A program made the position numbers and the translations under genes. Positions 23,121 to 35,100 of a DNA stretch of 64,000 nucleotides are shown here, piece by piece. The notes under the pieces are model-generated. The model was not told the origin of the DNA and made no database searches. It saw nothing but the letters and a program-made list of their open reading frames with translations. The stretch lies in assembly GCA_022453515.1 (NCBI GenBank), contig JAJNNY010000010.1, forward strand, positions 620,001 to 684,000, read 5' to 3'. The stretch's first letter is position 1, and every line of letters begins with the position of its first letter. This DNA comes from Astrocystis sublimbata. Lineage: Eukaryota; Ascomycota; Sordariomycetes; Xylariales; Xylariaceae.

Positions 23121-26100
23121 ACAAAGCCAAAATTCGGCTTTGCTGAGAACCTCGATCAGGCGGTCTTGATCTCCAGCCATGCATGCATCACTAAATGCGC
23201 GTTCGCTTCCAATAAAATTACCCGGGTGTGACCCCTCGTGAGGTGGATCGGTTCCAATTCCAGTCAAGTGCAGCGTTGCAACAATGCTATGACCTTGCTG
23301 TCCCTCGTTGACCAGGTCTCGAAGATCAACCTGACCAGATGAGGCAGCTATCCGGTCTTATCGATCTGGGGTTCACGTCTCTTCGTCGCGTCTCTTGTGC
23401 CGGCCGTTCAATCACTCGCCCGCCTCTCACCTCTCGCCTCTCCGACAACGTTGAGATCGCCTCGCATAGCCGATGTTGTCAGTGGTCGGTCGCGTGCTGG
23501 CTATTCTATTCTATGTACATAGCAATGCCGATCGGCATGCGTTAGCTCGACCGTTTTTGCAAACCATCCAGCATGGGTCTTTGGGTCCTGTTCGGGTACG
23601 GACGCCCATCTTTCATGTAGGTACAGCAATAGTCGGCCTCCCCAACTCTAATTCTTTGATTTGATAAACATTTCGCAGCCCATCTTGGGCCTGTAGTGGA
23701 CGTGGTGACATACATTGGTACCCAGCCGAATTGGTCCTCCGCCATGACCACCCTTCACCGAATTGGACACTCATATGAAGACGGCAACCTTACAGACCAA
23801 TCAATGCACGATGTTTTGATTGACTCTAAGTTCGCAGCGACTCTTGCTTCAAGAAAGTTGGCATCCCCTCCGATGCTACCCCCTTCTCTCAGTGTGAGCG
23901 GTGCAGTGGCGTGGGTGCCAGTGGTATAATCGAAATTAATTTGCGCGACCACGTGCGAGTACCGTTGTTTGGCAGATCCGAGGCCATGGCCTACCTAGAC
24001 GCCATCTCAACATGCGAGACAGGGTACGCTGATACTCACGAACTACGAACGGGTCACGATCTTGGAGGCCACGCTTTTGAAACCATTTCGCTTGTCTGAA
24101 ATATGCCCATGCAAGGCGCCTGCATTGGATTCGGCAAACACAAAAAAAATCTCCGATGAATGTCTTTTGATACAAGTGGACGCATTTATGCAGACGCACA
24201 GGCCGATTTCTGTTTGTGGGTAGGTGGCTGGACAAAACGTTCCATCCACTTGCCCCATTTGATATATTGAAATCTTCTGGGGAGGCGATAGTCAACTAGC
24301 AAGAATTCATCTCGAAGCACGATGAGGCCTGAATAGATTGTACACACGTGCGGAGTCTTGACATTTGAGCACATCGCCGGCACAGCGTTTGTGTGCGATC
24401 AGACCTCTTGCCCATCTCGCTTACACACTCAGATCTCCTTCTGGACCAATCGGCATGATGCATTTACCAGGACGAAGATTGCTACTCCTCGCCGGGGATC
24501 CCCCCTCCCCTCCCTTCCCCTCGACCTGACACATGAGATGACAACAATTTCGTGCCGACTGCCCTTGGACTGCCTAGGACTAAGTGCCTCTACCTGTCTT
24601 CCCCGGATCTAGCGCGTAACGCCAGAGAATCCCATGGGAGATCCCGACGGGCGCTAGTCTAGTATTACCTTATATTGGGGATCAAAAGAAATAGTAAAAA
24701 GAAGCGGTGTAACGTGCTGGCTACGATAGGACTAGGTCTCGAATGAAGTCTAATCTTCGCAGCAGACCACTGAACAGGCATGCGCATGCTTCAACTTTTC
24801 GTTTCCCTCATGCGTCGAGAGCTCCTCCTCTGACAAGGGGTGGTTGGTACATTCTCCCGGTCAATGCCGCTAAGAACCGGGCGCCAGTTGATCACCCGTG
24901 CCATAGTCACATACTGCCTGACACTGAACACCAATCCATCTGATCTTAGCCTTGTTGCAATCTGTAACGAGATGGAAAATCCCAGGGAAGATGGGACGAA
25001 CCACTATAGACATGGGATCGAGCTGAGACGACACGATGTCTTTGCCCTATGCTTGGTTTAAGACCATTAAGACCTCATGGGTACAGTTCTGAATGCAGTG
25101 TACTCAATCCCGACCTTGTGGCCCCTCTCTTAGTTCACATCGGAAATCGTGTCTCGCAAGACGTTGTTCGGAATGCATAGCACACATGCTATAGAAGGAG
25201 GCATGCTCGTGAGCAGGAGACTGCCCCGGCACAGCTAGATTCATGCTTCATTGAGCCCGACATGTTCATGATGTTACCAATGACGCAATACTGCAAAGCC
25301 TCATACGTTTTGCTGCATAAGAGTGATGCACGGAACGCATGAATATGTGCAGGGTACTGTTGAGGATTTCGTCGAGATGGCCAGGTCCTGAATATTGTCA
25401 TCCGTTGCCACGCACCTGATCAGTTTCCATTCTCACGAGTGCAAGCTGTCCGTGGTTGACGAGCATAATAGCGTAGTCTGCATCTGGTCGAGTCCGATAT
25501 AATATAGGCTCCATGTTGTTATAGCAGTTCATGATGCCGTACATGTACGATCTACGGGACTCAAGCTCTCGTCTGAGCCGTGTTCCGAATTAAAGATCAG
25601 GTCAAAACCGGCGCTTGGCTAATGTAACGTGTGAGAAACCGGATATCCCCAGTAGTTTTTTCACGGATTAAACCGCCGGCGACTGTCAAGCTCAAGTAGA
25701 AAGCTCTTGGTTACATTTTGCGTACCTTGACATGCACAACGTGAATCGTTCGTCTCTGTAGCGCTGTACGTCTTTTCAAATCAGAGAAATAGTAAGAATC
25801 AGGCAAGTGAGCATCTTCAATAGCATGTTGTTTTAGGTACTCTTTGGCTCGCTCTATTGCAATATAAGTTGGCAATTCTTAATCAGATCACAGGCGACGA
25901 TAATTAGACAAACCTGCGAAAGTGTATGCTCGTTCGATTGTGATTAGCTTACAGAATTATTCATCGATTATAGTATGATAATTTAGTAATATGTTCCGGT
26001 AGTCGCAGTTTACACTTTCCCATGTTAAGCTCAAGGCGCTCAGTGGATGGCTATCCCTCTCAGGTACCTAGTTTTCATCCCATCAGAATCACGCGTGAGG

Positions 26101-28580
26101 CCTCGCTTAAAGGTAGTCGCCGGGTAAAATGTAAATGTAGTAGTGTGGGGAACCTACGAAAGAAAATCTGTGTATCATGAGAGATGTGCAAAAGAAAAAG
26201 ATACATTGAAATCTAATTATAAGCTTATTAGTTATACGTCGTACGATTTACGATTTACGAAAACAACCATAAGATTTCAGCTCTGTGGCGTGCAAAACTA
26301 AAACGAATCTTCACTCAGCCTTGAAGGTGAGAAGCCGTGAATCGCACCAGGCTTGACAACTCGATTGGTGCCAGTACGAGTTGGTAGACCACGGGTTCTG
26401 CAGATGATAATTAACCCTTCTTAACGATGGCATCGATGGAACCTTCTGTTCAATGTTGATGAACGAGGCCGTGTAAGAGTATGGCCACTTGCAAGGTTTA
26501 CCTTTGGTTCTCTTATGCGAGTACAACCCATGTGAGATGTATCGAGCCACTATGAAGACAAACAGAGGTTGTCTCTGGTAACGAGAGCTATGCACATATT
26601 CCTACGATCCAATATTCATTGGGGAAAGTCTTTTGGGTACTGTTCAGGCAAGTACACGGTGGAAAACAACCATCTACTAATGCATGATAGCTACTTTTTG
26701 GCATCCCTTTTCAATATCACTGGCTTGAGGTGGTACATGATATCAGCTGGATGATTTATACCACAGCTACTAAATGCAAGGGACGGGATAGTCAAGGATA
26801 CTCGAGCACGGAACTTGCCTGTGTTCATTACTCGTGTTCCCCTGAGCCTCATAACCAGCCACAAAGTAAATCCTCGGCGATTTCTTTTAATGCTGCCATC
26901 ATGCTTGGTCTCGAATAAATCTCCGTTTCAGACAACGCGATTGCCTAGTGTAGCGCATGCGCGGCTTATCTTCCCCGCGCCTCCAAGGACCAGGGACAAG
27001 ACGACATACATACATACTCATTTGACAGGAAATACTCATTCAGGGATTCCCCAAAGCCCAGATTCTGAAACCTCTGCCGTTGTAGAATAGTTAATGAGGA
27101 GAGGGGAGTATTTTATCCGACCGAGAAGAAGGTGTTACGTACGCACGCGGCACTAATGCGAACGCGATCACAGGTAACCCAGAGCAGGCATCCTGTCATG
27201 AAGGAGGGGTCCAACGAATCTCTTTCCAAGAAAGAGCATGGTTCCTGCCGCTCCCTCGTCTAAATTTTCTTATTTCGAGAAGGCTGCATACCGTGTCCAA
27301 GAATCCGGGTTGGTCTCTGGATGCTGACAAATTAAGCTAGGCAGCCGGATGTCTGAATCGAGCCAGCGAGGTAGTATGCAACGCGGAAACGAATCCTACG
27401 TCACTCATTGTTCCGGTAACATCATGTATGACATTCACAGACAGGCCTAGACGGGTGCAGCTACATGGTCCGAAGAAGAGGTGGCAACGCAAAAGTTCGG
27501 GAGAGGCGGTATATCGCAGGTCTTAATGCCCTGATGATTAAGCTTACTCCAACTGAATGGGGTGTTGGCTATGTTTTGCATAGGAATCACGCTACATGCT
27601 GTCAAAACGCAATGCTCAGAGTCCTTCGTCTGCAGGATGAATGCGCGGTGATACATGTAAGAGACTTTCCTTCGACCTGCACCATCCTTGCACTTACATA
27701 GAGAGAGGCGTGTAGTCTGAAAAGCAAGAAGCAACGCGCTATTTCGGTAGAGTGGCAGGGCAAGTTGGGCAACTGGTGAGCTGGTACCAAGTACCGTCGC
27801 GGACCGGAAACAGCGGAGTTGGAGAAAGGTCTGGACAGCCGAACCAACGATATCAACATCTTGATTCGGTAGGAAAGTGCATCTGGCATCGTGCCCGCAG
27901 CGAACGTTTCACTCTTATAGTCGTGGTACTGGATTTTATATGCGTTTCTTCCCCGCGCGCGCCAACGCCCTGGTCATCCATGTCATCGTGTGAGCGGACT
28001 CCGGACCCAGTCGAGGGGCTTGGGTGGTTCAGCGGGCTTGCCTTACGGCTCGCGACTAACCGCTCACCGCGGGCGCAGGCTCGCTCAGAGAGGGGAGCGA
28101 AGCCCAATCGACGATCGGAAAGGGCAACTTCATCTGTGTAGGGTAGCATGGCAAGTCTGGGCATAAAGTGTTCGCCGCCACTTTCGGAAATCTAGGGTGA
28201 CCTCAAGCCGGCGAGGGGGGATTAAAGGACCTAGTCCTCCCGCCAGGCATCCCGGTCCTTATGTTATTGGCATCCTGGATTCATGGTCAAATTTGTCACT
28301 GCTGTCTCTAGAGAAGCTACTGTCCTTCCTGATGCGACCCCAGGTCTTAAAGCTGTATACTATATCGAGCGAGCAATGCCCAGCCGTGTTTCTCTTTCCG
28401 AGTTTACTTGCTTGCTGTCGACTGCCGCGTTTGCTGCCGTCGACTGCCGTGTCCAGAATGATCTATATGCGCAATGAGCAGCGATTCCAAAACGGGGCTC
28501 GTGCCCAGGCCGAACAGAGACGAACGCGACCGTGACCATTGCTATTGCTACCCTTCCTAGCCGAGCCGCGGCGGGAAGTC

Positions 28581-29174
28581 TTATTTCGGCGGCTGATGCA
28601 GCTTGACGTACTTGGTGTGCGTCCCGCTCGCGACGACAGGTCCCGCTGTGCCGTCGACGACCTTGGAGATGACGATGCGTGTGAAGGCGACCGATCCTCC
28701 GACCTTTTCGGCGGTCCCCTCGATTTCGATCTCGTCTCCCTCGCGAGCCGATGACAAATAGCGTACGTGGATGTCGACGGAGACACCTGTCTTCGCCCTT
28801 AGATCCCAAGTTGCTATAGCCATTCCGCCCGCCCAGTCCGTGATCGTAGCCGAGACGGCCCCATGAATACCTCCACCCGAGTTGATGTGGTTCCGCGTGA
28901 GCGTTAGCCGCGCTCTTCGATAACACGTCAGTTAAGATGCCCAACCTCTATATCGTGAAAAATACTAGACCAAGCGACACAATGGGACCAAGTTACCTGT
29001 CGCCGCAGGTTTTAATACATACCTTACAGTACCCTTGGTCGCGAACACAATCCTCACATCCGATAGCAGGAAGTTGTAGATGGCCGAGTTAGGCAAGTTG
29101 GTGCGTACGAGGTTCTCAATATGCGACTTGATCACCTCGTCGCTGTGGTCGTCTATTTCGGTGTTGTCACCCAT
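28581..29174 (-). CDS. Hotdog-fold thioesterase (PaaI/ACOT13-like)
   Basis: Predicted acyl-CoA thioesterase of the 4HBT superfamily. Exon 1 is 29023-29174 and exon 2 is 28581-28914, with a 108-bp GT-AG intron, giving 161 residues, normal for the ACOT13/THEM2 group. Splicing produces KGTVRARLTLTRNHINSGG followed by GIHGAVSATITDWAGGMAI. This is the hotdog central helix with the conserved Asn-x(6)-HG and Asp region. The later strands SVDIHVRYLSSAREGDEIEI and AFTRIVI fit the fold. The exact substrate cannot be read from sequence. I see no clear targeting signal at the N terminus, which is acidic (MGDNTEIDDHSDEV). A frame extends four codons further up to a TTG, but the ATG at 29174 is the natural start. 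The gene is divergent from the GST/FAXC-like gene. Confidence 0.88.
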
Positions 29175-30397
29175 TCTGGTTTCCAAGATGAATCTAATTT
29201 GCTGTGGCCTTTCGATGTCGAGTGCGGGTATGCGTTTCCCACCCCAGGTCGTGAATGGTCTGGTTTCCCCTTAAATTGACAACGGCCTGGTACCTACTTC
29301 TACCTAAGGTACCAGGTAAGTTAAGTATCGCCAGGCCGAAATCGGGGATTGCGCGATACTGTAGCAGGATCAGGATCGGGCTATGAACCTACCTACGCAG
29401 GTACCTTACATACCTTGCCCAGATCTCCAGGAAGATCAAAACGTGAAAACGAATAACCAATTAATTACCTGTAGGTAGACATGCAACCAGACCTGCTCTG
29501 ATGCTGAATTTCCTTGAGCCTCACTTTCAAGAACGCGACAGGACATGCATTTGTTTTGGCGCTACTTGCCCAGTAAATAAATGTCCTACGCCTATAAACC
29601 AATTACATCCGAAATTGAAAGCCTAATCAAATCTCGCTGATACTAAAAATTACTTGTACACCAACCTATACCTATCCTTTGGTTTGACATTCGTATGCTC
29701 AAGGAAAAGAAGAACATTAAAATAGGGAGGCTATCCCTTTTCTATCCATTGTAATATTTTTAATTGTTGGCTCGCAAGATATCTATTGTCTTATCTGGTT
29801 GTAAACATCAGGCAGACTCTGAGTTTTGGAGAGGAACTGTCAGAATTACAGATTTATTGGCAGGTGAGCGACTACCTCGGCCGAAGTACCGTGGTCCGAT
29901 AACCCCACCACGCTAGAAACGCGTCTGGATTGGCGCCGACTCTAGCATCTATGCGCCTCACCAAGAAAAGCCCGTTGTTGACGTGAGTCAGTTAACAAAG
30001 ACATACTATTCGTATACTGCATATTGTAGCCTCTGCCTGCCGGGAAGGATTCTCTTCATTACGGGCTGTGAATTCTGAGCTGATGATAACGCTACAACTT
30101 GTCCGGACTTCGCATAAGCGACGACTAGTTTTGCTGACCAATATGACGCCGATTCATTCCACGATATCATCATTACACTATGGCTGCGAAATATCAGGAC
30201 GCCATGTTTATATTAAAGTAGGGAGTAGGCAGTCTTGAATTGAACAGTGTATCGTCTTTATTGTGTCACGTATTCTACCATATCACGAACCAAACATACT
30301 ATTGTTTAAGTTTTACATGACCATTCGCCATATCGCTAGCCAAAATATAACACTAAGTGAAGCCATCAACACCCATCACCACCATTAAGCACCAAGC
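29175..30397. other. Divergent intergenic region with a GGTACC hairpin
   Basis: 1.2 kb between the starts of the thioesterase gene and the GST/FAXC-like gene. It should contain both promoters. It holds the inverted repeat at 29286-29316 and further ACCTACCT and GGTACC motifs at about 29390-29415. No gene is seen. Confidence 0.5.
29286..29316. repeat. Perfect 9-bp inverted repeat (CCTGGTACC ... GGTACCAGG)
   Basis: Two perfect 9-base arms at 29286-29294 and 29308-29316, separated by 13 bases. It lies about 110 bp upstream of the thioesterase start, so it could be a regulatory palindrome or part of the scattered GGTACC motif family. Confidence 0.75.
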
Positions 30398-31641
30398 ATG
30401 GCTTCCCCTTTCAAAATCACCATATTCCGCGGTTTCAAAGACGCATCCACCTTCGTGTGGTCTCCGTACGTAACCAAGCTCGAGGCACGACTGCGCTTCG
30501 GCGGCATCTCGTACGCCACAGACGCCGGGTCTCCGCGCAGCGCGCCCAAGGGCAAGATTCCCTACGTTGAGATCTCCCGCACAGGCTCAGGCTCGGACGA
30601 GACCGAGACACTCGCAGACTCAAGCCTTATAACATCCGCGCTTATCGAGCGTGGCACGCTCTCGGATCTGAACGCTCGCCTGTCGAAGGCGGAGCGCGCC
30701 ACCGACCTGGCGCTGAGGGCCTTGTTGGAGGATAAGTTGTCTTTCTATCATGTGAGTTATTCAACAAAAATCGCAATGCAACGCAGTGGTCTTTCACCCC
30801 GTACCCCTTACATCACATACGTAGAACCAGCAAGCGTTCTGCTGCATTTTTCGTGTACTCCAAACAGCAGAGTCGAGGGCGAGTAACTTTAGCAACAGTA
30901 ACTGACAAAATCACACCAGGGCTGGGAGCGCTGGACGCAAAACTACCACACGATGCGCGACCACGGTACACAACTCCTGGGGTTATTTATTCCCCCTTCT
31001 GCCATGTCTACGGAGCATAAATTGCCCTAATAGGTATCTATGCTCCCGAGACACCTGCAAAGCACTGTTTGATGAGCAATTCATTTACTGTAAAAGGCAA
31101 TTACTGACTCCAGCGGTTGCAGTCATGTGGCCCATCCCGTGGGCCATTCGTGTGCTCGTAGGGAACCTCGCGTACCGCAACACGGTCGCGACGCTGCACG
31201 GACAGGGCACGGGGCGGTTCACGCCCGACGAGATCGCGGCGTTCCGGCGGGAGATCTGGGAGAGCTTTTCGGACCTGTTGCTCGAGTCGCGGACCAAGAC
31301 GCGCTCGGAAGCAGCAACAACAAAAACGGGGCCAGAGCCATTCTGGGTCCTAGGGGGACCGCAGCCGACCGAGGCCGACGCGAGTCTCTTTGGCTTTGTC
31401 TCCTCGGCGTTGATATGCACTGCGTAAGTCTTCTACTAAAAATATACCTTCTCCGTCTTATTGGAGAGATGTCGTGCGCCACGACTTGCTACGACAAAAC
31501 AAATAAAGGGAAGAGAAAAGCTAACATATCACAAGGGGCCCCGGGTCGCGCGCTGACGTGAAGAGTTTCCCGGTACTGTTGGACTACGCGCAGCGGATTC
31601 AGGAGCACTACTTTCCAGATTACGAGGCAATACCGATGTGA
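30398..31641 (+). CDS. GST-like protein with thioredoxin-like N-terminal fold (FAXC/metaxin group)
   Basis: Exons are 30398-30751, 30920-30965 (46 nt), 31114-31423 and 31536-31641, giving 271 residues. Introns are 168, 148 and 112 bp with GT-AG ends, and all phases join. The N-terminal 85 residues resemble the GST_N_4-type thioredoxin-like fold: ITIFRGFKDASTFVWSPYV, then LRFGGISY and PKGKIPYVEI with the cis-Pro. The C-terminal half is helical and ends in the metaxin/FAXC-like PTEADASLFGFVSSALICT and VKSFPVLLDYAQRIQEHYFPDYE. Family members are GST relatives with uncertain activity; no classical catalytic Ser/Cys is evident. Function is therefore open. The intron positions support the model because each unspliced frame closes soon after its exon. 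Confidence 0.82.
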
Positions 31642-32171
31642 GAGTGTACGACTACAGATTAGCAACCACACGTGAAGCAGTCCATGATTTGGGTATAAGC
31701 GAAACACTAACAATTGGCGAATTGGCATTTAGCTGATCGCCAATGCACGATCAATGTGCTATCTTAAAGCCTGTATCGCGGGCAGACATGAAAGCAAGCA
31801 AGGGCACGTGGCCGCATTTTGCAGCTAGGAATGGAGCGGGGCATGGAGAGATTTTATTTCCAACACAACTAACGCATCGTGCGTTATTAGCTCACTACCT
31901 AGGTACCTATCCTGTCCGGCTATGTCCTGACCCAAAGGCGCTGCCTTGGTAGACAAGTCATACCTACCTAAAGTAAATGCTCGAAATGAATTCTCGGGCT
32001 ATGATAGCTAGCTGAATGTAAACGAGTAATAATACCTGACTTGAAACTGCCTCCTTGTTGGCCTTGCCATGGGAATCCCCGCCGGGTTCTCACCATCGAT
32101 GTTTGTGCATTACGTTCGTTTTCCTATTTAATTGATCACTGATACTAGAGTTCCTTTTTTGACCAAATGCC
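31642..32171. other. Convergent 3' intergenic region (GST/FAXC-like / BLM10)
   Basis: 530 bp between the two stop codons, AT-rich, with ACCTAGGTACC at about 31897-31907 and ACCTACCTA at about 31962-31970. No gene is recognised. Confidence 0.5.
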
Positions 32172-35100
32172 TTAAGCAAAATAACTCTTCCATAATACAC
32201 CTTCGAGGTCTTCTAGCTGGTCAGGGGTGAAATACTAAAGAATATTAGCCGAATGTTAACTCGAAAATCTGAAGTTGTTTTACTATGCTCACCTTTTGAT
32301 CAACTGCCCAGCTGTCTTGCCTTGTCTTCTTGAATTCCGACAGGATGGATTTGGTAGCCTTTCCGACCACGCCAGGGTCACTAGCGGCGCGTCTTGCAAG
32401 AAGAGCTAGAACCTGAGGCATCCACTCTGGCGGCGGAGTTGCGTAAGGGAATGCCTCGATCAATGCACCGAGGCCTAGAACGGCAGCATGTCTCTTGATA
32501 ACCTTTTGGGTATTGTCCAAAGGTGTCTCGGTGCCAGGGGTTCTTTTCTTTGGCATCGGGTTACGCTGCAACTGGGTCTCGAAGCGCGACTTCAATTTCT
32601 CAATGATGGGGTTGCGAATGGCAACAGGGGAACACCGTATCATACCCGCAAGCGTTGCACCAGCCACTGTTCGTACTTCGAGCTGAGCATCTGCCAGCAT
32701 GTCTCCAACTGCGTCAAACAATCGTTTGCGATTTTCACTGTCCATGAGAAACAAGCGCCTGAAGTATATGACCTGCATGTTGACCAGAGCACGCAGCCGC
32801 TGATGCCAACTTGTGGATGATGTGCCGAGGCGGATGAGCGCCGTAATGAACGGACCGTCTTCTCCGGTCCGGAAGGGAATGTTTGGCAAATGGCGATAAA
32901 CATGATACGCCAATCGCATCATTTCAGGGTCCTCTTTCACGTCCATCATGTGTAGTAGCTGGTCCACAAATAAGTCCGGAAAGTAGGGTATCAACTGTGT
33001 GCACTCTTGCGATGACAATGTGTTATCAAGCCATGTGAGCACTGTCTTCGATCCTGATGTGTATGAAGAGGGGGTTTGTTGGCCGGGTGTACGCTCGTGT
33101 CGCCATTTCTCGAGACGATCAAATACATCTTGCATAGTTGTATCGAACTCTTTAGTTTGTTTGTAAGGGCGAATGCCAATACTGGACTCTGCCTTATTCT
33201 TCTCGAGCAAGGTGTCTACATTCTCGAACGATTCATGGTAACGCGTGCGATAAATTGTGGCGATGACGCGCCCCATGGCCTCACGCACAGACTTGTAAGG
33301 ATGATCGATATGTGCGAGGAAGTCTTCCAGGATAGGCTTCTCATCTCGGAAATGCCAGCCACTGTCATTGATCATGAACTCCAGAAGCTGCACTTTGGAG
33401 GATTCCTTAAAGGCTGCATTGGAGTTCATATCTAGTCGGAACGAACTCAGCTTAGCCACAAGGTCGTGTGCTCGTCGGGGATCTTTGCTATCCATCAAGA
33501 AATGGAGGAAAGTAATCCAGTAGGTTTGATTCTCGGGTGTCAGGTTATCAGCAAATATGCTCAAAACCAGCGGCAGGGCGAATGCCCACACCCGGTTTTT
33601 GATCTCGATAGGAACATCAGCCAAGCCGGATAGCAAAGCTCCCAATATTTCCGCAGTCGCTCGATGCTGATGCTTGTCGCTACCATCGCCGAAAACATCG
33701 GTAGTCAGCTCTTTGACGTCATCGAACTTCATCGCTGTCTCGCCACTATGCATGAGATCCAACACATGCATTAGGAGCACGACGTTGGAGGTTCTGAATC
33801 GGTCTGCATTGGTATCTCGCGGCTCCTGCTTCAGATGATCGAAGAATTTGGCAAGCCATTGTCTAGTAAGCAGATTGCCAATCTGCTTTCTAACAGCCCT
33901 CTCCAATTCATCGTAATCATCAAATCGCTGCGTCTTGACTTTGGCGGCCTGGAAACTCTTCCCCCAAGCTAGCCAACCGGGGTGGTCTGCGTCGACTAGA
34001 TATTCTGCCGCTTCTGGGTGCCTGAAATTTTCTAAGAAATTCGCAGTGAATTCGGCATCACCTCTTGGCACATGTACAGTGATCTTGTTTGTCTCGCTCT
34101 CTTTCTCCAGAAGATAGTCCCGGTAGTTATGCTTATAGACGGCTCGCTGGTCGATGGCTGAGAATAGCATGGAAAAGGCGGACAAGTAGTTGGCTCTCAA
34201 CCCAGGATGCTGATCATTGGTGCCGTTGGCGACAAGCTCGATGAACTGGGGAGGTGCGATGCTGTCGAAGCGTATAGAAAGATTGGTGGCGAACACGGCG
34301 CAGCGGGTGGCTGTTTTCCAATGTGTGTTTTTCGCCAACTCGATGAGCTCTAGGCCTAGGCTGGCCTTTTTCTTCTCAACTTTCGCTCTTCGGTCAACAA
34401 TGAACGCGTGCCTGGTTTCGATAACCTTGGAACAGTCGTCGTCAGGTTTGATCAAATCTACAATCTCGTCGTCCGTTATGACCATCAGCTCGAACCGCTT
34501 TCCAAACTCAATGAGAGGGTAGACGGCTGTAGTTCCGAGACTTTGAATAGATGCCTTATCAACCCCGGCAGCTCTAATAAAAAGACGCATCAACTCTGGA
34601 GCGAACCGCCAATCTTTCATCAAGGTCTTCAGGAGACTTGTGAAGAGCAGAGTGTACATGGCACCCTTGATCCTGTCGTGGTCTAGCTCGTCAAGGGCTT
34701 TGCTAAACCTCTCGAGGATAACAGGAATGACCAGAGGTCTTCCTCCGATCAACGCCTTCACAGATGCATCTTGTGCGCCTTGGGCTATCCGGCGGACATC
34801 TGCATATGATGAAACAGAAGATGCAGCAAGGTCAAGCAGTAATTGTTTGTCCAACCCGCTCTTGCGACGGATAGTTGAGTTATGCTTGACACGCTGCTGT
34901 TGGTATCCGTCTGCTCGCTTCACTAGTAGAGGGCGTGGGTACTGTTTACGTAGGCCACTGATCTTGAAAGGTGCCACGTCTGCTTTATAAAGCCTGAGAA
35001 GTCGGTCTAGTGGATGTGCCGACCGTTCAAAGCCAACATCAGTGATCCAAGTACGATAGGTAGAGTAGAGCGCAGTGAAGCATGCAACATCGTCCTCTTG

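Larger units (their letters stand above)
18510..28580. other. Long gene-free region upstream of the velvet gene
   Basis: About 10 kb upstream of the velvet start with no intact gene that I can support. It contains the coding relic near 19.03-19.56 kb, a hAT-like terminal fragment near 21.21 kb, a GAT microsatellite near 23.1 kb and a pyrimidine tract at 24500-24522. Scattered open frames of up to 130 codons have no recognisable motif. The 500-1,000 bp next to 18509 should hold the velvet promoter. The rest has no assigned role. Confidence 0.5.

Noticed and set aside
32235..32292. BLM10 frame continuing to a stop at 32245 as the real C terminus
   Set aside because: GT-AG ends flank this stretch, and splicing restores the conserved Blm10 tail with the HbYX-like end, so the unspliced end is intron readthrough.
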